Shown: one piece after another, positions 1-7,584 of the stretch
Position numbering within the stretch: position 1 is the first letter of the stretch
How the letters are laid out: every line of letters begins with the position of its first letter
NCBI GenBank assembly: GCA_045652445.1
Contig: JAZRUJ010000086.1
Coordinates: 1-26,190, forward strand
Direction of reading: 5' to 3'
Length of the DNA stretch: 26,190 bases
Source: RGIG995 sp045652445
GTDB lineage: Bacteria; Bacillota; Clostridia; Oscillospirales; UBA644
Translations under genes and position numbers: made by a program
Notes under the pieces: generated by a model
The model's database searches: none
Told to the model about the DNA's origin: nothing
What the model saw: the letters and a program-made list of their open reading frames with translations, nothing else

Positions 1-19
1 CATGGCTACGATCCGACTT
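1..19. other. Sequencing-adapter remnant at contig end
   Basis: Read on the minus strand these bases are AAGTCGGATCGTAGCCATG, which from memory is the start of the MGI/BGISEQ reverse adapter. The efp reading frame follows the EF-P family exactly up to base 20 and departs from it exactly here, giving an artificial stop at 6-8. The remaining genuine bases (GAA then C) still fit the family sequence D-G-E-L. The bases are best treated as non-biological. Confidence 0.85.
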
Positions 20-254
20 GTTCGCCATCGGTGTAGGAGTACTGCATTTCTTTTCTTTCAATGAAAGCTTGGGGGAATTTTTCGGTGGGAGAAAAGGTCT
101 TTTCGACCACGCCGCCGGAAATAACGTTCTTCAACTTGGTGCGAACGAATGCGGCGCCCTTACCGGGTTTTACATGCTGGAATTCAACGACTTGATAAAC
201 GTTTCCGTCCAATTCGAACGTAACGCCGTTTCTGAAATCGCCTGCAGAATACAT
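20..254 (-). CDS. efp: Elongation factor P, 5' part (runs off contig)
   Basis: EF-P binds the ribosome between the P and E sites and relieves stalling at polyproline stretches. The visible 78 residues are the KOW-like N-terminal domain, starting MYSAGDFRNGVTFELDG and including the loop HVKPGKGAAFVRTKLKN, whose lysine is at the tip position modified in many EF-P proteins. A full EF-P is about 185 residues, so the two OB domains are missing beyond the contig end; the stop at 6-8 lies in adapter sequence and is not real. The start follows GGAGG with good spacing. The promoter is at 303-331. The gene diverges from cwlD. Confidence 0.95.
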
Positions 255-287
255 AGGAAATACCTCCGAGTATAAAATTCAATATAG

Positions 288-317
288 TTCACATTATAAG
301 TTATTATACACTATAAT
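288..317 (+). promoter_or_regulatory. Possible promoter for the CwlD-like amidase
   Basis: TTCACA (288-293), an 18-bp spacer and TATAAT (312-317) lie upstream of the amidase start at 381 and overlap the divergent efp promoter. The -35 is weak. In Bacillus the cwlD gene is sporulation-controlled, but no clear sigma-E or sigma-G site was seen here. Confidence 0.35.
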
Positions 318-331
318 CGTCAAAATTGCAA
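303..331 (-). promoter_or_regulatory. Sigma-A promoter for efp
   Basis: On the minus strand TTGCAA (326-331) and TATAAT (303-308) are separated by 17 bp, upstream of the efp start at 254. A second TATAAT-like hexamer lies slightly downstream, so the exact start point is uncertain. Confidence 0.65.
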
Positions 332-380
332 GAGTTGTGATAAAAAATTTTCAAATATGTAAAAAATAGAGGAAATAAAC

Positions 381-1079
381 ATGAAAAAACAAAAAATGAA
401 ACGAGGGTTTGCCCTATTGATGGGAATTTCCCTTGCCCTAACGATATTCCTCTCCCCTATCCTACACGGAATGGCGGAAGAACCGGAATACTTGGTCATC
501 GTAGATCCGGGGCACGGAGGCACCGACGGGGGAGCGGTGGGAGATGACGGGACGGTGGAGAAAAACCTAAACCTGTCCATCGCGTTACTTTTGAAAGAAA
601 CGTTAGAAGAACAGGGAATCCGCGTAATTATGACCCGGGAAACCGACGAAGATACCGACGGATTAACAGGATTTCATAAACGGCAAGATTTGGAGCAACG
701 AGCAAAACTGGGAAACGAATCAGGAGCGGACGCATATATTAGCATTCACATCAACGCTTCTACCGCTCGAAAGGATCAAGGGTTCCAAGTCTGGTTCGGA
801 AAAGGAAACACAAACTCCGATCAGCTGGCACAATCCATTACGAAGGCGGTACAAGAGTCGAAAATTTGCAACCGGACCCGATCGGTTAAACAAGTTCCGG
901 AAACTCTTTATATTTTCCGAACCGTTACTGTTCCAAGCGTTTTGGTAGAGTGCGGATTTATTTCTAACGCCACCGATTTGCACAAGTTACAACAGGAAAC
1001 CTTCCGCAAAGAACTCTGTATAGCCTTGAGCAAAGGAATTTTGAATTATCTTTCCGGCAGCAATTCCCGGATCACGTAA
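381..1079 (+). CDS. cwlD: N-acetylmuramoyl-L-alanine amidase, CwlD-like
   Basis: This is an Amidase_3 zinc enzyme that cleaves the bond between muramic acid and L-alanine in peptidoglycan. CwlD acts in making muramic-delta-lactam of the spore cortex, needed for germination. The 232-residue protein has an N-terminal signal or anchor helix (about 8-30) followed directly by the catalytic domain. The expected zinc and catalytic residues are present: H45 in VDPGHGG, E60, H123 in SIHINAS and E190 in VLVECGFISN. There are no SH3, LysM or SPOR domains, and the length matches CwlD rather than vegetative amidases. The CwlD assignment rather than a generic Amidase_3 protein is inferred from size and a TVPSVLVECGF stretch. 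The 3' end overlaps the convergent hemW by 34 bp. Confidence 0.85.
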   Translation: MKKQKMKRGFALLMGISLALTIFLSPILHGMAEEPEYLVIVDPGHGGTDGGAVGDDGTVEKNLNLSIALLLKETLEEQGIRVIMTRETDEDTDGLTGFHKRQDLEQRAKLGNESGADAYISIHINASTARKDQGFQVWFGKGNTNSDQLAQSITKAVQESKICNRTRSVKQVPETLYIFRTVTVPSVLVECGFISNATDLHKLQQETFRKELCIALSKGILNYLSGSNSRIT

Positions 1080-2140
1080 TCGGAAATTAAAAATCCCTCG
1101 GCGGTCAAAGAAAAACGGTCGTCGGTTAAAGTGGCATAGCCTAAATCGCATAATTGCTGAATGAAGGGGAGTTTTTCCTGATCAATCAGAGACCGGGAAA
1201 TTCCGTCGGCAAGGCGTAAACCGAGAAAAACGGCCTCTTTGCGGCATTCCACCCCATCAACGATTTCTTCCAAAACCGGAGAAATCATGCCCATTTCGGT
1301 GCAAAACCGTGCCGTATCCGAAGGAATGCAATAGCGAACTGAATCACAGAATCCTGAAGCTCCGGGGCCGAAGGCAAGATATTCGCCCCCTTGCCAATAA
1401 GCGGAGTTGTGCTTGGCTCGATAGCCGGGCTTTGCAAAATTGGAGATTTCGTAATGCTCGTATCCGGCTTCGGTGAGCATTTTATGAGCGAGCAAATAAC
1501 ATTCCCGTTGCAATTCATCGGAGGATTCTGGGACCCCGACAGATCCGAAAACGGAATTCGGTTCGATTTTCAAAAGATACACCGAAAGGTGCCGGGGGTT
1601 CAAAGAAATCATTTGATTCAAATCGTCGGTCAAATCGTCCAAGGTCTGCCCCGGCAACGCCATCATTAAATCCAGACTGATATTGTCAAACCCCGCCTGT
1701 TGCAAGACCTCATAGGAGGACAACGCCTTGACTCGATCATGGAGACGCCCCAAGGTTTTGAGTTGTAAATCCGAAAAGGTTTGGATTCCCATACTAATCC
1801 GGTTTACACCGGATTTCTTCCAGGCTTCTGCCAAAGACGGGGTTACGCTTTCCGGATTGCATTCCACGGTAAATTCCTGACAAGAGGAAAGATCAAAGGT
1901 TTCGTAAAGGGTCTTGGCAATAGCGGTAAAATCCGCTTCCGGCAAAAGAGATGGGGTACCGCCGCCGAAGTAGACCGAATAAATCGCTCTCCCCTTTTGA
2001 GGAGTATTACGAATTTGATTGCACAGAGCTTGAGCATAGGAAGAAACCGCCCCGGGAGTTGGCGGGGCGGAATAAAAATCGCAATAATTACATTTTTTTC
2101 TGCAAAAGGGAACGTGAATATAGATCGAAAGGTTATTCAT
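1046..2140 (-). CDS. hemW: HemW-like radical SAM protein (heme chaperone family)
   Basis: This 364-residue protein belongs to the HemN/HemW radical SAM family. It has the cluster motif C13-x3-C17-x2-C20 followed by DF (CRKKCNYCDFYS), the GGGTPSLL glycine-rich strand, and a C-terminal HemN-type domain. The fourth cysteine and N-terminal extension typical of true coproporphyrinogen dehydrogenase HemN are absent, which fits HemW, a heme-binding and heme-trafficking protein often misannotated as HemN. The frame is open further upstream, but the ATG at 2140 is chosen because the family begins just before the cysteine motif. It overlaps the lepA stop by 8 bp, so the two genes are translationally coupled. 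lepA-hemW is a common Firmicute gene order. Confidence 0.92.
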   Translation of the reverse strand: MNNLSIYIHVPFCRKKCNYCDFYSAPPTPGAVSSYAQALCNQIRNTPQKGRAIYSVYFGGGTPSLLPEADFTAIAKTLYETFDLSSCQEFTVECNPESVTPSLAEAWKKSGVNRISMGIQTFSDLQLKTLGRLHDRVKALSSYEVLQQAGFDNISLDLMMALPGQTLDDLTDDLNQMISLNPRHLSVYLLKIEPNSVFGSVGVPESSDELQRECYLLAHKMLTEAGYEHYEISNFAKPGYRAKHNSAYWQGGEYLAFGPGASGFCDSVRYCIPSDTARFCTEMGMISPVLEEIVDGVECRKEAVFLGLRLADGISRSLIDQEKLPFIQQLCDLGYATLTDDRFSLTAEGFLISDYVIRELLPER

Positions 2141-3938
2141 CCAACTTGAGAACCGCCATGAAAGCTTCCTGGGGAACCTCAATGGTACCCAGTTGCCGCA
2201 TACGCTTCTTTCCTTCCTTTTGTTTTTCCAACAGTTTCTTTTTTCGGGTAATGTCACCGCCATAACACTTGGCAAGAACGTCTTTTCGCATGGCACGAAC
2301 CGTTTCCCGGGCGATAATCTTGGAGCCGATTGCCGCCTGAATGGGAACCTCAAACAACTGACGGGGAATATTGTCCTTCAGTTTTTCGGTCAATTTCCGA
2401 CCTCTGGCGTAAGCTCTTTCTGCGGGAACGATAAACGACAAAGCATCGACCACTTCCCCGTTGAGCAAAATGTCCAATTTCACAAGGTCGCTCTTAACGT
2501 AGTGGGAAAACTCGTAGTCCAAGGAAGCATACCCTCGGGTACGGGCTTTGAGAGTATCAAAGAAATCGTAGATAATTTCGTTGAGGGGCATATCGTAATG
2601 CAGGTCCACACGGGATGCGTCGATATATTCCATGGTTTTAAAGACACCGCGGCGTTCTTTACAAAGATCCATAACCGTACCAACAAATTCCGAGGGGGCG
2701 ATAATATCGGTTTTCACGATGGGTTCTTCTGCTTCGAGTATGGAACCGGGAGAGGGATAATTGGTGGGATTATCAATATAAACAGTGCTTCCGTCTGCCA
2801 TAGTCAGCCGATACACAACGCCGGGGGCGGTGGTAATCAAATCGAGATTAAATTCCCGTTCGATCCGTTCTTGCATAATCTCCATATGAAGAAGACCCAA
2901 AAATCCGCAACGAAAACCAAAGCCCAGGGCGATGGAGTGTTCCGGTTCGTAGGTCATGGAGGCGTCGTTCAGACTCAATTTATCCAAAGCGTCTCGCAAA
3001 TCTTCATACCGGGAGCCATCGGCACAGTATACGCCGCAATAAACCATGGGGTTGGCTTTTTTATAGCCGGGCAACGGTTTTTCTGCAGGATTTTCCGCCA
3101 AAGTGACCGTGTCCCCTACCCGGGTATCGCTGACGGTCTTGATACTCGCCATAATATAGCCGACTTCCCCTGCCCGGAGCGTGTCCGCGGGGCGGCAACC
3201 AAAGGGAGAAAGATGCCCAATTTCCACCACGTCAAATTCTGCACCGGTTGCCATCATGCGAATCCGCTGTCCCTTGGTCAAGGTACCATCTTTCATTCGG
3301 ACGTAAACCACAACACCCCGGTATGCGTCATAATACGAGTCGAAGATCAACGCCTTCAAAGGAGCATCAGGATCGCCTTTGGGAGCGGGAACATCTCGGA
3401 CGACCTGTTCCAGAACGTCCTGAATATTGATTCCGTTTTTCGCAGAAATACGGGGTGCTTCTTCGGCGGGAATTCCGATGGTGTCTTCAATTTCCCGAAT
3501 GACCCGATCCGGGTCTGCGGCGGGAAGGTCAATTTTATTGATTACCGGCAAAATTTCCAGATCGCCGTCAATGGCAAGATAGGTATTTGCCAAGGTCTGG
3601 GCTTCGATGCCTTGAGAAGCATCCACCACCAACAAAGCACCTTCGCAAGCAGCAAGAGCACGGGAAACTTCGTAATGAAAGTCCACGTGTCCGGGAGTGT
3701 CGATCAAATTCAGAATATAGGTTTCTCCGTCGGAGGCTTTGTATTCCAGCTTGACGGCACGGGCTTTAATGGTAATCCCGTGTTCTTTTTCCAGATCCAT
3801 ATTATCCAGAACCTGGTCTTCCATTTCCCGTTTTTCCACGGTTTGGGTCAATTCCAAGAGACGATCCGCCAAGGTGGATTTCCCGTGGTCAATGTGGGCA
3901 ATAATGGAAAAATTGCGAATTTTGGAAATATCGTACAT
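2133..3938 (-). CDS. lepA: Elongation factor 4 (LepA), ribosome-associated GTPase
   Basis: LepA is a translational GTPase that promotes ribosome assembly or back-translocation and initiation efficiency. The 601-residue length is standard. The G1 P-loop AHIDHGKST (14-22), G3 DTPGH and G4 NKID are intact, followed by EF-G-like domains II, III and V and the LepA-specific C-terminal domain ending near residue 600. The start has a strong GGAGG. It is first in an operon with hemW, transcribed from a near-perfect sigma-A promoter at 3981-4009. An open frame of 611 codons on the opposite strand is a codon-phase shadow. Confidence 0.98.
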   Translation of the reverse strand: MYDISKIRNFSIIAHIDHGKSTLADRLLELTQTVEKREMEDQVLDNMDLEKEHGITIKARAVKLEYKASDGETYILNLIDTPGHVDFHYEVSRALAACEGALLVVDASQGIEAQTLANTYLAIDGDLEILPVINKIDLPAADPDRVIREIEDTIGIPAEEAPRISAKNGINIQDVLEQVVRDVPAPKGDPDAPLKALIFDSYYDAYRGVVVYVRMKDGTLTKGQRIRMMATGAEFDVVEIGHLSPFGCRPADTLRAGEVGYIMASIKTVSDTRVGDTVTLAENPAEKPLPGYKKANPMVYCGVYCADGSRYEDLRDALDKLSLNDASMTYEPEHSIALGFGFRCGFLGLLHMEIMQERIEREFNLDLITTAPGVVYRLTMADGSTVYIDNPTNYPSPGSILEAEEPIVKTDIIAPSEFVGTVMDLCKERRGVFKTMEYIDASRVDLHYDMPLNEIIYDFFDTLKARTRGYASLDYEFSHYVKSDLVKLDILLNGEVVDALSFIVPAERAYARGRKLTEKLKDNIPRQLFEVPIQAAIGSKIIARETVRAMRKDVLAKCYGGDITRKKKLLEKQKEGKKRMRQLGTIEVPQEAFMAVLKLDE

Positions 3939-3980
3939 TCTCTTCCTCCGAATGGAAATCTGTCAAAAAATTCTTCTTCT

Positions 3981-4009
3981 ATTATATCCGAATCTTTGGA
4001 TTTTGTCAA
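3981..4009 (-). promoter_or_regulatory. Sigma-A promoter for lepA-hemW
   Basis: On the minus strand TTGACA (4004-4009) and TATAAT (3981-3986) are separated by exactly 17 bp, about 40 bp before the lepA start codon. Confidence 0.88.
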
Positions 4010-4029
4010 GCATTTCTTTCAATTTTGAC

Positions 4030-4058
4030 TTGATTTTCTTTTTTAGATATGGTATAAT
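4030..4058 (+). promoter_or_regulatory. Sigma-A promoter for the NYN-nuclease operon
   Basis: TTGATT (4030-4035), a 17-bp spacer and TATAAT (4053-4058) lie 33 bp upstream of the GTG start at 4091, which is preceded by AGGAGG. Confidence 0.75.
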
Positions 4059-4090
4059 AAATACAAATATAAAGAAAGGAGGAAAAACCC

Positions 4091-4909
4091 GTGGGACTTT
4101 TTCAGAAAATTACCAAAAGAAAAACCTATAGTGCCAGTGAAAGCCAACACAAACCCACCGCCGCTGTTTTCGTGGATTTTGAACATTGGTTTATCGCTAT
4201 GGGCAATATGTACCGCACAAAGCCCGATTACAAAGGGTGGCTGAAAGACCTGAACAAGCGGGTCAACGTGGAAGAAATCGTATTTTTTGCAGACTTTTCG
4301 CATCCGAATCTTTCTCAAGAGATTCCCCGGATTCGGGAATTTACCAACCGAATTATCGAAACCAAAAACCCCGACCCCCGTTATAAAAAAGATTTTACCG
4401 ACTTTATCATGTTGGACAGCATTTATCAAAAAGCCATGTTTGACCGTAATATCGACACTTTTGTCCTGTTTACCGGCGACGCCCATTTTTCTTCTGTCGT
4501 CAGTTTTTTGGTCAATCGGTGCGGAAAAGAAGTTGGGGTATACGGCGTAAAAGATTCTTTTAGTCAACAGCTAAAAAATACCGCTTCTTGGTTTGTGGAA
4601 GTAAAAAAACCCACCCAAGAAAATCCCTACGAAACCTACTACAAAATGCTGTTTTCCAGCCTTGCAAACGCAGAAAACAAGCACCGAAAGAATGCAAAGC
4701 CAACCTTCCAAAAAACGGTAAACATAGTAGCAAATTATCACAAGATTCCTGCAAAAACCATTCAAAAAGCATTGGAAAAAATGATTGAAGAACAGTACAT
4801 CATTCGGGAAAGAACCGGAAAATCCAAACCGTCTGATCCGTTGGTCATCAACTGGAAACGATGTGCACAAAATCCCCTGTTTACCACACATGTACAAACC
4901 GAAAAATAA
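4091..4909 (+). CDS. NYN-domain (PIN-like) ribonuclease-type protein with C-terminal helical/winged-helix region
   Basis: NYN domains are PIN-fold metal-dependent nucleases, usually acting on RNA. Residues about 24-171 form the domain: V-D-F-E-H (D29), a middle acidic cluster DFTDFIMLDSIY (about 101-112) and F-T-G-D-A-H-F (D130), so all acidic metal-binding positions appear intact. Residues about 180-245 look like a small winged-helix or LOTUS-like nucleic-acid-binding module, an inference from the pattern NIVANYHKIPAKTIQKAL. The start is GTG with AGGAGG at good spacing. The downstream membrane protein starts 15 bp after the stop, so the two are co-transcribed. The substrate is unknown. Confidence 0.8.
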   Translation: MGLFQKITKRKTYSASESQHKPTAAVFVDFEHWFIAMGNMYRTKPDYKGWLKDLNKRVNVEEIVFFADFSHPNLSQEIPRIREFTNRIIETKNPDPRYKKDFTDFIMLDSIYQKAMFDRNIDTFVLFTGDAHFSSVVSFLVNRCGKEVGVYGVKDSFSQQLKNTASWFVEVKKPTQENPYETYYKMLFSSLANAENKHRKNAKPTFQKTVNIVANYHKIPAKTIQKALEKMIEEQYIIRERTGKSKPSDPLVINWKRCAQNPLFTTHVQTEK

Positions 4910-4924
4910 CGGAGGCTCATAACG

Positions 4925-5872
4925 TTGAAAAAAATTATTACAATCCTTTTAACTGTTACACTTTTACTGACGTTGATCGTTGCCTCTGCCGCTTCTTCGG
5001 TTAGTGTGGCAACGGAATTGACCAACATTCGCAGTTATTATTCCAAGTTGGATCAAATTGACCGATACGAAGAAACCCTTGCCCTGGCGACGATGGGAAT
5101 TTTATCGGGGAAAACACCCTTTATTCCGGAAAAAGACGGCACGGCGGGAACCTTGGCAAAACGAATCCTTGCGGTAAACGCCGCAGGAGAAGTTTCTCCG
5201 GAAGATACCGACGGAGTGGAATTGAAGAATCTCCAAAACACCGACGGTTCTTTTGGGAACGTGGAAAGCCATTGTCTGTCTATGATTGCCCTGACGGCTC
5301 GAAACGAGATTTACAACAGCGGAAAGGCGTATACATGGCTTTTGAACCAACAATCGGAAGACGGGTCTTTTTCCGACTCGGCAAAAGATACCGCCCTTGC
5401 CATCTGTATTTTGTCTCAATCCCAAAATGATGCAGAATTGGAAGCCGCAGCAAACGGCGTAAAATATCTAAACAAATACAAAGCTACCAACGCCGTAGAC
5501 CTTTGTTGGCAGATCATCGGAATTACCGACGGCGGTGCAGATGCAAATGCCGCGGCAGACCGAGGGCTTTTGGAAGACCTTCTTTCCTATCAGAACCCTT
5601 CGGACTATTCGTTCTATCGCTCCCACAACGACACCGAAACCGATGGAGAAGCCACGGTTCTGGCGTTGACGGCATTGGATGCCATCAACAAAGACGGAAG
5701 CCTGTTTCAACGATTGGCAACAAAGGGAGACTTGAATTATTACGACCTGGCAGATGCGATCCCTTTGATTATTTTTGTCGCTGTTTTGTTGGTTCTTTCC
5801 ATTGCATTCTGGATCTTTATTTTCTTACATAAGAAGAACACAAAAACCCTGGACGAAACAAAGAGTTATTAA
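4925..5872 (+). CDS. Membrane-anchored surface protein with prenyltransferase/terpene-cyclase-like repeats
   Basis: This 315-residue protein has a signal peptide (about 1-23), an extracellular alpha/alpha-barrel-type region and one C-terminal transmembrane helix (about 278-301) with a short lysine-rich cytoplasmic tail. The repeats LQNTDGSFGN (about 102-111) and LLNQQSEDGSFSD (about 139-151) match the Q-x-x-D-G-S-F motif of the squalene-cyclase/prenyltransferase repeat superfamily. Secreted Firmicute members of this fold are generally binding proteins (also seen in cobalamin-binding intrinsic-factor folds) rather than enzymes, and no DxDD or zinc-site motif was noticed. The start is TTG, decided by GGAGG at 4911-4915. 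It is second in an operon with the NYN protein and is followed by a terminator. Ligand unknown. Confidence 0.7.
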   Translation: MKKIITILLTVTLLLTLIVASAASSVSVATELTNIRSYYSKLDQIDRYEETLALATMGILSGKTPFIPEKDGTAGTLAKRILAVNAAGEVSPEDTDGVELKNLQNTDGSFGNVESHCLSMIALTARNEIYNSGKAYTWLLNQQSEDGSFSDSAKDTALAICILSQSQNDAELEAAANGVKYLNKYKATNAVDLCWQIIGITDGGADANAAADRGLLEDLLSYQNPSDYSFYRSHNDTETDGEATVLALTALDAINKDGSLFQRLATKGDLNYYDLADAIPLIIFVAVLLVLSIAFWIFIFLHKKNTKTLDETKSY

Positions 5873-5888
5873 CCATTCATGCAAATAA

Positions 5889-5926
5889 AAAATCCCGAAA
5901 TTGGAGACAATTTCGCGATTTTATTT
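5889..5926. terminator. Bidirectional Rho-independent terminator
   Basis: A 12-bp stem with one mismatch (AATCCCGAAATT / AATTTCGCGATT, loop GGAGAC) is flanked by A-rich sequence before and T-rich sequence after. It lies between the convergent surface-protein gene (plus) and the EamA gene (minus) and can serve both. Confidence 0.8.
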
Positions 5927-5932
5927 TAATCT

Positions 5933-6817
5933 TCAGAAGTTGAGATTCAGAAGAACTACCGCACCCACGGCGACCAAGGCACCGACCATCTGTTTCCAAT
6001 TCAACTTTTCTTTGAAGAAAATCATCGAAACCACGACGGAGAATACCAAGATTCCGCCTTGATGAGTGGCATTAATGACCGTATCGGAAAGTTCGGTACT
6101 GTACAGATACAACACCAAATTTGCGGCTCCGGTGGCACAAACGCAGGAAGAAAGAGCTAAGATCAAAGCTTTCGGGTTCATTCGGAAGGTAGAAACAAAA
6201 TTCTTCCGTGATTGAGTCAACAAATAAATTGCCGAAATAATTCCGCTGAAAAGGAAGGTGGTAACCAACATTTCGCTCCGTTCCGAACCGTTCAGGACAC
6301 GAGCCTGAAGGGACAGAAAGACCGAATAGGAACCGTTGACGGTAAACAGGAGCAAAATCCAAAGATAGAACGATTTTTTTGCTTTTTGAGTTTCTTTTTT
6401 CAGATTGAGAAGCACAAAGGCTCCCAACATCATCAAGACGCCCACGCCCTGAATCCAAGAAATGCTGTCATATCCTAACACTCCGAAAAAGATCAGAGGA
6501 ACTAAAATTGCACCGGACAGATTGCAAATCATCAAAAAGGAATAGGGGCCTCGGCGAGAACCTTCGATCAGAGCCAAATTAAACAAGAACAGTGCAACGG
6601 CGTTTCCAAGACCAAAGAGCAGGGTCGGGAGGGAAGGCTGATAGGAAAAACCGTTCATAATCAAGTTCAGAAGACCGACGGTAGATCCGTAAATTACGGA
6701 AAAAACGGGAGAGGAAAACTTTGCTTGTCCGGTATAATGGTCGGAAAACAGTTTTGCAAACAGGGATTGAAAAGTATAAATCAAAGCCAATCCCAAAAGC
6801 AGAGCAATATTCAGCAT
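5933..6817 (-). CDS. EamA/DMT-superfamily transporter
   Basis: This 294-residue, strongly hydrophobic protein has about ten transmembrane helices arranged as two five-helix halves, as in the drug/metabolite transporter superfamily. The halves end in VLMMLGAFVLLNL (near 130-140) and VGALVAVGAVVLLNL (C-terminal end), a duplicated pattern typical of the EamA domain. Substrates in this family range from amino acids and nucleosides to drugs and cannot be read from the sequence. It is a single-gene unit: sigma-A promoter at 6855-6883, terminator at 5889-5926. A 16-bp palindrome overlaps its -35 box. Confidence 0.88.
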   Translation of the reverse strand: MLNIALLLGLALIYTFQSLFAKLFSDHYTGQAKFSSPVFSVIYGSTVGLLNLIMNGFSYQPSLPTLLFGLGNAVALFLFNLALIEGSRRGPYSFLMICNLSGAILVPLIFFGVLGYDSISWIQGVGVLMMLGAFVLLNLKKETQKAKKSFYLWILLLFTVNGSYSVFLSLQARVLNGSERSEMLVTTFLFSGIISAIYLLTQSRKNFVSTFRMNPKALILALSSCVCATGAANLVLYLYSTELSDTVINATHQGGILVFSVVVSMIFFKEKLNWKQMVGALVAVGAVVLLNLNF

Positions 6818-6854
6818 ATCAACACTCCGTAGATAAAATTAATGAATCCGAAAT

Positions 6855-6883
6855 ATTATAACATACAGGGAATTATTTGTCAA
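6855..6883 (-). promoter_or_regulatory. Sigma-A promoter for the EamA gene
   Basis: On the minus strand TTGACA (6878-6883) and TATAAT (6855-6860) are 17 bp apart. The -35 overlaps the perfect inverted repeat CAAGGA-GATG-TCCTTG at 6881-6896, a possible operator. Confidence 0.85.
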
Positions 6884-6905
6884 GGAGATGTCCTTGCAAA
6901 AAAAG

Positions 6906-7466
6906 TTAATAAATCTCAATCTTTGCACACTTGGATCTCATAAAATCCAAAAAATCTTCGTATTGATTTTGAGAAACAAAGCAGCGAACGGGAAGAATAT
7001 AGGAAACAACGTGGTTAACGTGAAGATAAATCACCGTTCCACCTACCACGCTGATGCTGTCGATGACACGATAATACACTTCCGTCTTTGCATCGGGGGT
7101 TGTTTCCGAAAAGGATTGCTCATAAACTTCATAAGATGCTTGAGCAGAATACAGATTTTTTTTCTTTTTCTCCAACCGTTTGATGTGTAATTTGGTAAAC
7201 ATCCAAAGCCATTTCCGTAAGAAAATTTCTGCGACAACCCAGACCGCCAAAGCAAGAATGGAACTCCATACAGATGCCGACGAAATGCCGTTTCGGAACA
7301 AAAGAAATCCTCCAAAAATGAAATACATCACCCCGAACGTAATCCGGCAGAGCAGAATCTGCTTTTTTCCGTAAGCCGACCGGAACAGTGTTAAATAATT
7401 AAAATCCAAATAGTCCTGTTCGCTCAAAGTTACGTCAAGGTGAAATTTCGGTTGGGATTGATTCAT
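6906..7466 (-). CDS. YcxB-like membrane protein
   Basis: This 186-residue protein has a short cytoplasmic N-terminus, two transmembrane helices (about 42-64 and 67-83) and a C-terminal cytoplasmic domain with the YcxB-like pattern: YEVYEQSFSETTPDAKTEVYY, then a hydrophobic strand IYLHVNHVVSYILPVRCF. The family is widespread in Firmicutes and has no established function. The ATG at 7466 is preferred over upstream in-frame codons because GAGGT precedes it at good spacing and the family starts here. A terminator for the upstream gene sits just before it; no clear promoter was seen in the roughly 30 bp available. Confidence 0.7.
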   Translation of the reverse strand: MNQSQPKFHLDVTLSEQDYLDFNYLTLFRSAYGKKQILLCRITFGVMYFIFGGFLLFRNGISSASVWSSILALAVWVVAEIFLRKWLWMFTKLHIKRLEKKKKNLYSAQASYEVYEQSFSETTPDAKTEVYYRVIDSISVVGGTVIYLHVNHVVSYILPVRCFVSQNQYEDFLDFMRSKCAKIEIY

Positions 7467-7492
7467 GTTTCTACCTCTGCTTCCAAAAAATA

Positions 7493-7528
7493 AAAAAAGG
7501 AACAACTCCGCAGTGTCGTTCCTTTTTT
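7493..7528 (-). terminator. Rho-independent terminator after the 129-aa membrane protein gene
   Basis: There is a perfect 11-bp stem (AAAAAAGGAAC / GTTCCTTTTTT) with a 14-nt loop and a T-run on the minus strand. The ten bases GTGTCGTTCC (7514-7523) recur in inverted orientation at 8151-8160, on the other side of the 7585-7974 gene. Confidence 0.75.
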
Positions 7529-7584
7529 GGGAGTTTTGAACTTAATGACACGAATGAAATGTGCCTGAAAACTGAGGATTTTCT

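Noticed and set aside
6..8. efp as a pseudogene with an early stop
   Set aside because: The stop is inside the adapter-like first 19 bases; the genuine sequence is intact up to the contig edge.
1046..2353. hemW start extended 71 codons upstream
   Set aside because: The extension is out-of-frame lepA coding sequence; the family starts at the ATG at 2140, which is also coupled to the lepA stop.
2193..4028. A 611-codon open frame antisense to lepA
   Set aside because: It lies wholly opposite a highly conserved gene, has no family resemblance and is explained by the codon phase of lepA; the translation is low in recognisable motifs.
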